Assembly (NCBI GenBank): GCA_050084985.1
Contig: JBITNC010000002.1
Location: 32,178,001-32,242,000, forward strand
DNA from: Nageia nagi
Taxonomy: Eukaryota > Pinophyta
Reading direction: 5' to 3'
DNA length: 64,000 nucleotides
Position 1 is the first letter of the stretch. Each line of letters begins with the position of its first letter. The notes below the pieces were generated by a model. That model ran no database searches and was not told where the DNA came from. It was given only the letters and a program-made list of their open reading frames with translations. The translations under genes were made by a program, and so were the position numbers. This document shows positions 43,680 to 53,788 of this stretch, piece after piece.

Positions 43680-45010
43680 ATGTCTTGGTATTATGATGAT
43701 CTAAAGGTTTTTGATAAATCTATAATTCAACATATGATAGAGTTGATTGAAGATGCTAAGCAAATAAGATATAAGTAGAGGCTAGTGAACCCCAAGATTG
43801 AAGTAGTAATGAAATAGAAGTTCTGAATATGTATAAAGTTGGTATCATATATCCTATTAAACATTCTACATGGGTGGCAAATTTAGTCCCAGTTAGAAAG
43901 AAAAATTGGGAGATTCAATTGTGTGTGGACTTTAGGGGTCTAAATAGAGTCTCATTCAAAGATCATTATCCTCTACCACCTATGGAACAAATATTAAATA
44001 CTATGGCTGGAGTAGAAAGATTCTCATTACTAGATTTTTTTTAGGGTATAATCAAGTTTGAGTAAAAAATAAAGATTAGTTAAAAATGGATTTTACAACC
44101 AAATGGGGAATGTTTACTTTCCAAAGAATGCCTTTTGGATTATCAAATGTAGGAGCAACCTTTTAAAGAGCTATGGACTATGCTTTTGGGGAATTGGTAA
44201 ATCAAAGTGTGCTAGTATACTTGGATGATATCACTATTTTCTCTCATGACAAGAGTTCCCATGTACAACATCTGGAGTAGGCTTTTATCAAATCAAAAGA
44301 TATGGAATTTTTTTAAATACAAAGAAGTTTATTTTTGTTAGTAGATGAGGGAAAGCTTCTTGGACATGTTATTTCAAAATAAGGTTGGGCTATTGATCCA
44401 GATAGGGTAGAGGTGATAAACAAATTATCTCTTCCTTCAAACAAAAAGGCTTTACAATATTTTCTATGATAGATTAATTTTGTAAGAAGATTCGTTCAGG
44501 ATTTTTCAAGCATTGTTTAGCCTATTACTCTAATGTTAAAAAAAGATGCTATGTTTGAATGGAATGAAGAATAGAAAGAAGCATTTCAAAGAATCAAGTT
44601 GGCAATAACTAGGGCACCTATCTTAAGGAACCTAGGTTTCAACAAAGAATTCATTTTGTATGCATATGGTTCTAATTCAAGCAATGTAGCTATCCTAACA
44701 TTGAAATTTGAAAAGAATGAAGAATGTACTATTACTTTTTTTAGTAAAACTATAAATAAATGTGAGGAGAAGTACACTTTTGTGGAAAAATAGGTCCTAG
44801 CAATACTAAAGTCTTTGGGAAAGTTAAAACATTATATAGCTCAAAGCAAAGTCCTGGTCTTAACTATATATCTAGATGTTAGATCTTATATAATGCAAGG
44901 AGAATTTAGGGAAGGGAGACCCAACTAGATTTCTAAAATTTTAAAATATGATGTGGAGATCAAACCTACTAAACTCATAAGAGGAAATCCCCTTTGTGAG
45001 TAATTAGCCA
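43680..45010 (+). pseudogene. Reverse transcriptase and RNase H of B2
   Basis: RT: WVANLVPVRKKNWEIQLCVD, FRGLNRVSFKDHYPLPPMEQ (43829-44044 open), GMFTFQRMPFGLSNVGATF, and YLDDITIFSHDK with YLDD at 44218-44229; then LLGHVIS. RNase H: AFQRIKLAITRAPILRNLGF, FILYAYGSNSSNVAILTL, TITFFSKTINKCEEKYTFVE (44599-44793), VRSYIMQGEFREGR. Many TAG/TAA stops. The first RNase H aspartate is G, as in B1. Confidence 0.75.
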
Positions 45011-45059
45011 AAAATGTTGTAGAAGAAAAAGATAGTGTATTTCATTGAACAATTAATTC

Positions 45060-45703
45060 TAAATGAGAAACTAGGTATGGAGGAAAATGATTGGATGGGC
45101 CAATTAAACAAGTATTTTGAATTTGACAAAATCTTCATGCATTTGAACATATCACAAAGAACAAGATTTAAAATTCATGCCTAGAATTACATAAAAATTG
45201 ACCAAGTGCTTTATAAAAGATATCATGATGGAGTATTGCTGAGGTGTGTACCTTCATTCAAGATAACAAAACTAATTGAATAATTTCATTCTTGGGTATC
45301 TAGAGGTCATTATTCTAGTTATACAATGGTGGGTAAAATAATTCAAGTACATTATTATTGACCCACTATGTTCAAAGATGCTTTTACAAAGGCTCAAAGT
45401 TGTGAAAAATGCTAGAGATTTATAGGTAAAAAGAGAAAGGTAGCTTTACCATTAGAACCAATTTAGGCAAAAGAACCTTTTCAACATTGGGGATTAGAAT
45501 TTATTGGAATTATTAATCCAAATTCATCATTCTTATTGCCATAAATAATTTCATCAGATGGGTAGAAGCAAAAGCTGTGAAAGAGGCAAATAAGAAAACT
45601 ATTCTAAAATTCATTGAAAAGTTGATCATCAGGTATGGAATTCCTCAAACAATAATCTTTAATAATGGTTTGGCATTTGTAGGATAAGATATTACTAATT
45701 TTT
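45060..45703 (+). pseudogene. Integrase of B2, cut by element E
   Basis: Finger and core start: VLLRCVPSFKITKLIE, FHSWVSRGHYSS, SCEKC, EPFQHWGLEFIGIINPNSS (first catalytic D is E here), GIPQTII, then FNNGLAFVG. It stops at TTTTT 45703, directly before the E LTR. The second catalytic D (DNG) reads NNG. The glutamate part is expected beyond the window. Confidence 0.65.
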
Positions 45704-46810
45704 TGTAATGTCCCCAAATTTATAAAACATCCACTTTCTCTCCTCTTGGAGTGTGATGTTCATGGCAAAGGAGGAGAAATCAAAAATAAATTAATTTAGG
45801 AGTATTTTATTAATATTTTGCATTTATTTTTGTAACCAAGGCTAAAGAGACCCTTGAGGCACTCACCCTTGGATTTTATTTAATTAATTTGGCTTAATTA
45901 TTTATAATTAATGCAATATTAGTCTCTTATAATGGGACATTGCATTTATGAGCCATTGATCTTGTAATTTGGCATCTCTAGGCAACCATTATGGGACATT
46001 GGGCTTCCTGGGTCCCTAGATGATTTAATTTGTCATCCCAAGACACCAGAAGAGGGACATTGCACTTTGGATGATTCCAAGATATAAGATATATTATTAT
46101 AAAAGGAGATGGGATCCATCATTTGGGGGGATGCTTGAAGATCAACAGAGTTTATCTCTTTCTGGGGGTTAGTAGCTAGTGGAGTTACAACTTTCCAGCT
46201 AGCTTATTGGGAGAGCTTGAGCTAGTGTGGAGTAGTTCTTACCTAAGCTAGGATAGTAACTTGAGCTAGTGAGGTGGAGTTGCTAGAGTAGCTCGAGCCA
46301 ATGAGGTGAAGTTACTAGAATAGTTTGAGCCAGTGTGGTGGAACTATTCCATCCTTGATCCAGATCTAGCCAGTGGGGTAGATCCAGATCCAACTAGTGT
46401 GGCCATATTCCAGATCTAGATCTAACCTACCAAATTAGTGTGAGGAGGCACATCCTAGATCTATACCAATTGAATCAGTGTGAGGAGGCTCATCCAACAT
46501 TGGGGAGAAGAAATTGAAGAACTTGCAGGGCCAAATCATCCAAATCTACCTTATGAGGGAAAATGTCACCCTTCTTGAGCATTTGGGTATTTTTCCTTGA
46601 GTATTGTACTTTTCCATTTGGTACATCCTAGCTCTTGAAGAATAAAATTCATTTTTATCTCTATTTCTTTTTCAATTTGTAGATTCAATTTGAATTAAGC
46701 TAGATAGAAAAATATAAAAATATATATAAATTCCTAAGTAGTGATATTTCAACTTTGGAATATTACACTTTAACAAAAATCACATTTTGTGAGTTTTTGG
46801 GGATATTACA
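45704..46810 (+). repeat. 5' LTR of element E
   Basis: 1107 bp with ends TGTAATGTCCCC and GGGGATATTACA, inverted repeats matching at 11 of 12 bases. Contains GGGACATTG three times in U3 (near 45941, 45989 and 46052), a TATA box and a 32-bp repeat in the transcribed part (GAGCYARTGWGG at 46219, 46263, 46295 and 46327). Confidence 0.85.
46098..46106 (+). promoter_or_regulatory. TATA box of the E LTR
   Basis: TATAAAAGG, followed by a GAGATGGGATCC stretch; position fits a U3/R boundary with a 700-bp transcribed LTR part. Confidence 0.6.
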
Positions 46811-46811
46811 A

Positions 46812-46824
46812 TGGTATCAGAGCC
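46812..46824 (+). other. Primer binding site of E (initiator Met tRNA)
   Basis: TGGTATCAGAGCC, one base after the LTR; the standard plant chromovirus primer site, unchanged. Confidence 0.9.
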
Positions 46825-46844
46825 AGTTTCCTACTAGCTTAGAA

Positions 46845-47400
46845 AAAATGAAAAGGGGAGATTGCACCAATTTAGGAATGATGATGATCAAATTATGTTG
46901 GTTTTTTCAAAGCGAATGGATCTCTGGACACACCTGTAAAGGGCAAAGATGTCATCATTACATGGAGGTATTTAAGGAAAAATATTTAGATCCACCTCCT
47001 AACCTTGCTTCAGTACATGGTACATCACATCCCTCTACATTTTATTTAAATTTTTTTTTTGGAAATATTCCAGTAAAAATCATGATTGATGGGAAGGCCA
47101 CACATAACTTCATCAGCTTAGAATTCATCTAGCAACAACAAATAGCATGTAATAATGATAGGGATTTTTGTGTCTCTAACTCCAAAGATGAAGTCACCAA
47201 CTGTTCTCAAAGGGTAAGCAATTTTGGTTTTCAAATAGGGGAATATTCATTTATAGGAGAATATTTGGTCTATCCCTTGCAGGATGTCACTATGGTATTA
47301 AGAGCCCCATGGATCAAATCACTTGGAGAATTCTAGACCAACTATTGTACTTATGATATTAGATTCAAATATCAAGGAAAGGATATCATGCTTTGAGATA
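46845..47400 (+). pseudogene. Gag stub and protease of E
   Basis: An open frame (46755-47132, 125 codons, overlapping the LTR end) holds SEWISGHTCKGQRCHHY, a remnant of the chromovirus zinc knuckle, then VKIMIDGKATHNFISLEFI, the protease active site with DSG changed to DGK. Later LRAPWIKSLGEF corresponds to the LG.PWL block. The whole capsid region expected between the primer site and the zinc knuckle (about 1 kb) is missing. Confidence 0.65.
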
Positions 47401-47599
47401 GTAAGAGGATTGCATCACCAAGTGCTACTTTCAAGAGAATGGAAGTTATATAAGTATCCTCACAAGAGATCAAAAAAGAGCTAGAAAAAGAAGACATCCT
47501 CTGGAGCACTACATTCACCATCTCAACATAGTAGAAGTCAGATCGAGCCCATCCAGATATACAACGAATATTGAAGAAACATAGCAAAGTTTTTTAAGA

Positions 47600-48405
47600 A
47601 CTCCCTAAAGAACCTCTGCCCAGTAGAGGATTTGAGCATCACATTGAGTTTGAATCAGGGGCCAAACCAATAATTATGACACCATACAAGCATCCATATG
47701 CTTTCAAAAATGAGATTGAGAAGACCATTAAGGAACTTCTAGACATGGGATATATTTGTCCCAGCACTAGCCCCTTTGCATCTCTAGTAGTGTTGGTTAA
47801 GAAGAAGGATGGAACCATGAGGATGTGCATAGATTATCGACTGCTCAACAAGAAGACTATCAAAAATAGGTATCCCATCCCTAGAGTAGATGAATTAATT
47901 GATGAATTACATGGTGCTCAATATTTTTACAAAATAGATCTTAGATCAGGATATCATCAAATAAAGATGAAAGATGAAGATGTACATAAAATAGCCTTCT
48001 GTTGTCACTATGGACATTTTTGAATTTCTAGTAATGCCATTTGGATTAACTAATGCTCCAGCTACTTTCCAATCTACCATGAATCAGATCTTTAGGGAAC
48101 AATTGAGAAAATTTGTGTTAGTCTTCTTTGATGATATCTTGGTATACAACAAAACATGGGAAGAGCATCTCCAACACTTGGACGTGGTGCTAAGTGTCTT
48201 AAAGGGGCACCAATTCTTTGCCAGACAATCTAAGTGTGAGTTCAACCTAACTCAAGTAATGTATCTAGGGAACATAATCAGCAAGGAAGGAGTACAGGTT
48301 GACCAACAAAAGATTACCTCAATTCAAGAATGGCCCACCCCCAGCAATTTAACACACTTAAGGGAATTTTTGGGGTTGTGTAATTATTACAAGTAGTTCA
48401 TCAAA
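47600..48405 (+). pseudogene. Reverse transcriptase of E
   Basis: Nearly complete in two overlapping frames (47676-48023 and 48010-48396): [54 protein letters not shown], then FLVMPFGLTNAPATF and LVFFDDILVYNKTWEEH, with FFDD at 48124-48135, and MYLGNIISKEGV, WPTPSNLTHLREFLGL. The frame change is one extra T in the run at 48011-48015. All key residues are present. Confidence 0.85.
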
Positions 48406-48414
48406 GGATTCTCA

Positions 48415-48905
48415 TAGCTGGCTTTTCCACTTACAGATCTGACCAAGAAAGATTCTTTCATTTGGAGCAATGAGGCTCAAAGGGCCTTTGAAAATTTAAA
48501 AGAGGTAATGACCACTTGTCCCATGTTGGCTATGCCTGATTTTTCTATACCATTTACTATAGAATGTGACACCTTTGGAATAGGTATTGGGGCTATTTGA
48601 TCACAAAAAGGAAGACCTATTGTTTATGAAAGTAGGAAGATCACTAAATAGGAACAAATTTTAAGCATCTATGACAAGGAAATGCTAGCCATCATGCATG
48701 CGTTAGCCAAATTTAAGCAATACCTGGTATGTGGGAAATTTGTATTCAAAATTGACCATAATAGTTTGAAGTATTTCTTGGGGTAGCAAGATTTAAATGA
48801 AAGGTAGCAAAAATGGGTCACCAAACTACAAGTATACAATTTTGATATAGAATATATCAAGCAGAAGAAGAATGTGGCAACTGATGCATTATCAAGGCAC
48901 CCCTC
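48415..48905 (+). pseudogene. RNase H of E
   Basis: FIWSNEAQRAFENLKEVMT, PFTIECDTFGIGIGAI (first catalytic D present), YDKEMLAIMHALAKFKQYLV (E present), KIDHNSLKYFLG (D present), NVATDALSRHPSF (last D present). About five TAG/TGA stops, no frameshift; four catalytic residues kept. Confidence 0.8.
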
Positions 48906-49348
48906 CTTCTATTCACTTTCTACTATTATTTCCAATTGGAAGGCCTCCATTATGGCAAAATACACCAAGAATGAATTTGCTTCATAGATAATTGATGGAT
49001 GCCTACAGAAAGAGGGATACACACTACAAGAAGGATTGATCTTGTACAAGGGATGAATTTTTCTGGTGCCTAAATCTAAATTCAAGAAAAAACTTCTTTT
49101 AGCCACTCATGATGTACCATTGGTAGGGCATCCCGGATACTACAAGACTTATAAACTCTCGAGAGAAAGGTTTGCTTGGAAGGGCCTCAAGGAGGATGTA
49201 TTGCAGCATGTGTGGGAATGCACCATGTGTCAACAAAATAAGGAAGAAAAATCATTGCCTGCTAGACTTCTACAACCTCTACCCATTCCAGAACAAAAAT
49301 GGGAAAGTATCTTGATGGATTTTTGTTGTAGTGAAAATAGAGCTGGAA
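48906..49348 (+). pseudogene. Integrase of E, N-terminal part only
   Basis: The HHCC zinc finger is complete: THDVPLVGHPGYYKTYKL, then CTMCQQNK (49066-49353 open). The core begins KWESILMDF (first catalytic D) and stops at 49348, where the A2 LTR starts. The last codons are read into the LTR. Confidence 0.85.
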
Positions 49349-50171
49349 TGTAGAATAACATAAAATATAATTATTCTTAAATTTTCACTGAACCTCAAAT
49401 TATGTAAAATAGGTAGAAATGTTGTAATTATAAATTGATATTGATTTTCAGCTTAAACTACAATTTGGCCTTGGAAAGGACTTTTACAAATGCCATTTGC
49501 CAAAATGAAGGTATTAGATCTTCATTATTTTTGATTTGCTTGCTTCTCTCCTTAATATGGACAACATGTAAATCCTACACACATGCAAAAGATAATAACA
49601 TCAAAGCATCTATGTATGACATGTATTAAATTGAAGCTAACATAAAATAATAAAAGGTATGAGCTCACAAGGTTTTGGTAGCATTACCCTACTTCAAAAT
49701 TGGGTCAAGATCCCATCTCTATTGCTTTGTATTGGCTTTTATTTATAGGATTTGGGTGAGATGTTCCAAGGCTGGTAAGGGGAAGTGAAAAGCCACTGTA
49801 GGTCATAACTGACCTCCTTTATCCACATCATCTTGGAAGAATGAAATGTTTCAACTTTCTCTCACTATTTTGGTTTCTTGTTTGGTTGTTACAGAGTCAT
49901 CGATGATTACTAAGTGGACGTCAACGATCATATCAAAACATCGGTGACTATTTTGGGTCGCTGGTGATTGGTTTTCAATTTTATAACAATATTAAAATGA
50001 CTGCCAAATAGCCAATTTTACTTAAAAAGAGTCATGTGACCACTCATTTTGCATGTACTTGATGGGAGTTATCCAATAATATGTTTTTTAAACCTATTTT
50101 ATATTGTCTCAAAGAGTTATGATTATTTCAATGTTTACTAGTTAAAAAAGGGACATTTTTAGGTGTTTACA
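49349..50171 (-). repeat. 3' LTR of A2
   Basis: 823 bp. On the minus strand it starts TGTAAACACCTAAAAATGTC at 50171 and ends TTATTCTACA at 49349. The polypurine tract precedes it exactly. A GTTGACGTCC word lies near 49920. The right boundary is firm; the left is set by the end of the E integrase frame and the CA terminus. Confidence 0.8.
49740..49747 (-). promoter_or_regulatory. TATA box of the A2 LTR
   Basis: Minus-strand CCTATAAATAAAAGCC; TATAAATA at 49747-49740, in the middle of the LTR. Confidence 0.6.
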
Positions 50172-50185
50172 TTTTTCCCCTTTTT
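50172..50185 (-). other. Polypurine tract of A2
   Basis: Minus-strand AAAAAGGGGAAAAA, directly before the 3' LTR. Confidence 0.85.
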
Positions 50186-50804
50186 GAATTATCAACCGAG
50201 AAATGTGATTGATGATTTCAAAAATATAAGATGAGAAGCTTTGTTGCTTGATTGTTTGTTGTTGCTTTTTTATTATATAAGTTTTGACTCAATTTCTTAG
50301 ATGAATCAAAATTTTGATTTATCAAATTATGATAAAATGTGTTTTCTTTTAACATTTGATGTAGTTTTGAAAACAAATTTGCATGTACTTCAGAAGTGAC
50401 TATTTTTGGTATGACAATGTGTTGAGCTTGTGTGACAGTTGCATGACATTTCTATTATGTTGTTTTGCATGTCTAAGCACACATGTACCGTATAATTCTT
50501 CTTTAGTTTATGAGTTTTGATGGTGTTGTCCTTTGTCCCGACAATGGGGTTTCAAGATGATCTCCTGTAACAATGATACATCACATTTTATCTTCTTTAA
50601 TATTTGTAAATGTTAACGATATATTTTTAAAAATATCATCAAAATCTTTTTTCGTATAAAGCTTAAGATCTTTTGGTAGGATATAATTATAGCTTATCTA
50701 AATCAAAACTTGTTTTTTATACATATTTCATCATCCGATGTTGTCATGAGGATAGCCCTTGCCATGGCTGAATATGATTTTTTTGACTTTTGCAATTGAT
50801 ACTT

Positions 50805-51085
50805 TCTAAAAATGATATTGTAATACATCAAATTTCACTTATGTCAATCTCCATACTATGTGCTGTTTATGGTAGTTGCATGATAAGACTCTAGTTTGTC
50901 TCTGCATACTGAAGCGAGTATGTGATGGTAAGCTTATGTGATGTATACAATTTTGAGATAGTAATGTTGTATATCAAAACTTCACTTGTGTTTATCTCCA
51001 TACTGTGTGCTATTTATGGTAGTTGTGTGACAAGACTCTAGTTTGTCTCCACATGCCCAAGCGAGTATGTGATAAGAAGCTTGTT
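50805..51085. repeat. 147-bp tandem duplication
   Basis: TACTATGTGCTGTTTATGG at 50854 recurs as TACTGTGTGCTATTTATGG at 51001; shared words continue through ACTCTAGTTTGTCTCC and GCGAGTATGTGAT. The flanks (CATCACATTTTATC near 50580 and 51170) are also duplicated, so the repeat may be part of a larger 590-bp duplication. Confidence 0.75.
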
Positions 51086-51351
51086 TTGTATATACAAGTC
51101 ATCTTTCATTTTTCTCTACTTTTGACCCAGCAGAATGGGTTTCGTGATGATCTCATGTGGTAAATGACTCATCACATTTTATCATTTTTTGATTTTCTTG
51201 ACCAATTTAAGGTTATTTTGAAATTTTTTTAATATTCTTATGACTATTCATAAATGCAGTGTTTTACTTCCAATTGTCGGTGTTTAGTGATAGTCACCGA
51301 TGTCCGTCTTCAAGTCACTGATGTTTAGTGACAGTCACCGGCATCCATCTT

Positions 51352-51873
51352 CAATTCGTTGGGTGTTTCAAAAAGAAAAAGATGAGAGATGAGGCTCATT
51401 CCTCTTTACAAGGAGCTCAGGGTCATTAGTTAGGAGCAGCATCTACTTCTGGGGGTGTTTCTTCAGTTTTCCATTGTGGCATTTGTCAGTAATAAGATTT
51501 TTATAGTGGTATAGTATAGAAATGGCTGATAGGTGTTCTAGCTTTTACTCCTGGGGCTCACTATCCTATACCTCCAGATAGTTATATGCCTATAGATATC
51601 TCAACATATCAGATAGGCAACAGTGCATAGGGCATAGTTGGATCTCTAGGTAGGACTCAAAGGTCATGAGGTTTTCCTAGCAGGAGTGGTACACCCTAGG
51701 TATCTCCCTTAGGTGCTGTTAGTTCATCCAAGTTACAAGGAGCTCAGCGTTTAGGTAGTCCTACAGGATCTATAGGCACTACTCCTCTAGGTCAAGGTAC
51801 CAGAGAGACTAGTAGATGGTAGAGGTGATCGAGTAGCCCTAGCGGACAAGGCAGTGGTTGGGGTAGTCCTTAA
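51352..51873 (+). other. GC-richer island in the A2 3' region
   Basis: Base composition rises well above the surroundings. A plus-strand frame over 174 codons reads a Gly/Ser/Pro-rich sequence with SSLQGAQ near the start and SSKLQGAQRLG later, but it has about nine stops, which is what chance would give, so coding is not shown. Some Tat-lineage elements (Grande, Retand) carry an antisense gene at this place. Confidence 0.3.
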
Positions 51874-52522
51874 GGATACCCTTTTTCATGATGTTATTTT
51901 TTATATGCTCATGAGGTTATTGGACCCTTGTAGTTTTATTTTATGATTCATGATGTTATGATGACCTTTTGATGGACTGTTATGATGTATATATAGATAG
52001 ATAGATCTTTGATATTTATGGTACTTGTACAATTTTTTATGCATGAGCTTTCATTCTATATATAGATTTATGATAAAATAGGTATGATGTGATGTTATGT
52101 AGATCATAATTGTCTTTTAATTACTTGATGATGAATAGATGTTAATGATAGATGTAATTTTCAAAATGTATGACGCATAGATATAATTGTGGAATGTATG
52201 ATGTATAATTTTGAGGATATTTTTTATAATTTTTTAAATAATGATAAAATATATAACATATATCAACAAATTAGTTTGATGATATTACTAATCTCAAAAT
52301 CAATTTGGTAATAAGTACGATTATAGTTGCTATAAACAATAAATCTAATTTATAATTTTAATAAGTTAAGTTACTTTAAGTTATTGATAATGTGGAATAA
52401 CATAGTTGTTTAAATAAGTTAAGTTATTTAAGGACATATTTTTATTATATTTTTGCGGAATCAGATGCATCATCTTTCGTACTTGGCAATTTTACAATAA
52501 ACTTCTTGACATGACAAACTAG

Positions 52523-52920
52523 TGACTTATGGATGTATATGAACATTAACTTTATCTTGGTTAGGGGAATAATAAATAATCATTCTTATCCTTTCCAAAG
52601 AAAAGCAAATTTTAATAATGTTCAAAGGTAATAGATAATGGTAAACATGGGTTTAACAAAATGATACCAATGATTCTAAACACAAACAAAATACAAATTA
52701 TGACAAAAGATTAAGTGATTTTGGAGGTTTATGAATATTAACTTTATCTTGGTCAAGGGAACAATAAATAATAATTCTTATCCCTTCCAAAGAAAAGCAA
52801 TTTTTAATAATGTTCAAAGGTAATGATATTTTCAAAAGGAATGGGTTTAACAAAATGACACAAATGAGTTTAAACACAAACAAAATACAAATTATGACAA
52901 AAGATTAGGTGATTTTGGAT
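52523..52920. repeat. Tandem duplication of about 193 bp
   Basis: ATTAACTTTATCTTGGT occurs at 52545 and 52737, and ACAAATTATGACAAAAGATT near 52692 and 52886; the intervening sequence is alike with small indels. Confidence 0.8.
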
Positions 52921-53302
52921 TAATAACCAAGTTATTATAGCATCTACCTTATCTTTCTTTATCTCAAGATTTAACAACCTAAGATGATATCAAACAATAT
53001 CGTTATATGTTGATAAAAAATCTATAAACTCCAGTGTGTGTAGTGAGATTCATTTCCCTTCTTAGATCATTTGAGATGAAATATCCTAGAGACATTAATA
53101 AGCTATTCTATCCATATGAAACATATAGAGGTCCATAGGAAAGAAGGTCGCTAACCAAAATGGACATATCACCACTCGTAAGGTATGCCCCATTGCCAAA
53201 TAGATGTACATAGCCCCGATGAGGATTAACCCCTTGATCTCGCTACAACCTTGCTCTACTACCAGTCAAGCATCCATAGCCTCGATAGAGGATATTGTAA
53301 TC

Positions 53303-53395
53303 ACCCAAGAATCATTGATATAATGTAGTGATTTTTTTTTTGTCATCTTCTTTTTTTTTCATCTTTTTTTTTTAACTATCAAATGATTCTTGGGT
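53303..53395. other. Inverted repeat around a T-rich loop
   Basis: ACCCAAGAATCATTGATA (53303-53320) and TATCAAATGATTCTTGGGT (53377-53395) are complementary with one unpaired base; the loop is mostly T runs. In the element RNA this gives an 18-bp stem with an A-rich loop. Confidence 0.6.
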
Positions 53396-53788
53396 TTGAG
53401 ATTAAGTGAATAATAGGATAGACACATAACTTTCAATCTTAATGTCTCTTAGAATGATTTCATTCAAATTCTCTTCGAATTTTTTAATGTCGTAAGTGTT
53501 TGGAGTTTATGGATTTTCCTTCAAACATAAACTTTATGTTTTTCTATCATCTATGGTATATCATTTCTTTATGGAAGAAAAGACAAAGTGAATGTAGTGA
53601 TAACAAGGAGATTATTCTAAGATGACCTTTTCACACATTACACATTTACTAGATAATCACTTTTACAATGACATGTAACATATATTTACATCATACAAGG
53701 GCAGGGCACCCAATTGCCAAGTGACCTCTAGATGTTTCCATCTATGTAGATTTCATAATTTTTTATGTGTTTTATAGTTTTCAATTTT

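Larger units (their letters stand above)
38941..45703 (+). mobile_element. Family B element, copy B2, broken by element E
   Basis: Same order as B1: LTR-like region, primer-like site (40359), gag, protease, archaeal-type RNase H, RT, RNase H, integrase. Spacings between catalytic motifs agree with B1 within five bases across 1.9 kb, so both come from one family. The integrase is cut at 45703 by the LTR of E. The rest should lie beyond the right end of the window, after E and A2. Whether the LTR-like region belongs to B1, B2 or both is not settled. Confidence 0.7.
45704..49348 (+). mobile_element. Element E: chromovirus-type gypsy, gag deleted, 3' part displaced
   Basis: A full 5' LTR, a perfect iMet primer site, a stub of gag, then protease, RT, RNase H and the beginning of integrase. 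It inserted into B2 integrase and was later cut at 49348 by the A2 LTR. Frames are much better kept than in B. Almost the whole gag is missing: only 25 bp after the primer site a short frame leads straight to the zinc-knuckle remnant. Its integrase core and 3' LTR should lie beyond position 64000. Confidence 0.85.
50186..53788 (-). other. 3' untranslated region of A2
   Basis: 3.6 kb between the extra frame and the polypurine tract. It has several internal repeats: two 147-bp units (50805-51085), two 40-bp units with TTTAGTGAYAGTCACCG (51280-51359), two units of about 193 bp (52523-52920), and a T-rich hairpin (53303-53395). A GC-richer island is at 51352-51873. No convincing protein frame on either strand. 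Confidence 0.6.

Noticed and set aside
47372-49106. Minus-strand frames across E pol
   Set aside because: Shadows of the well-supported RT, RNase H and integrase frames on the plus strand.
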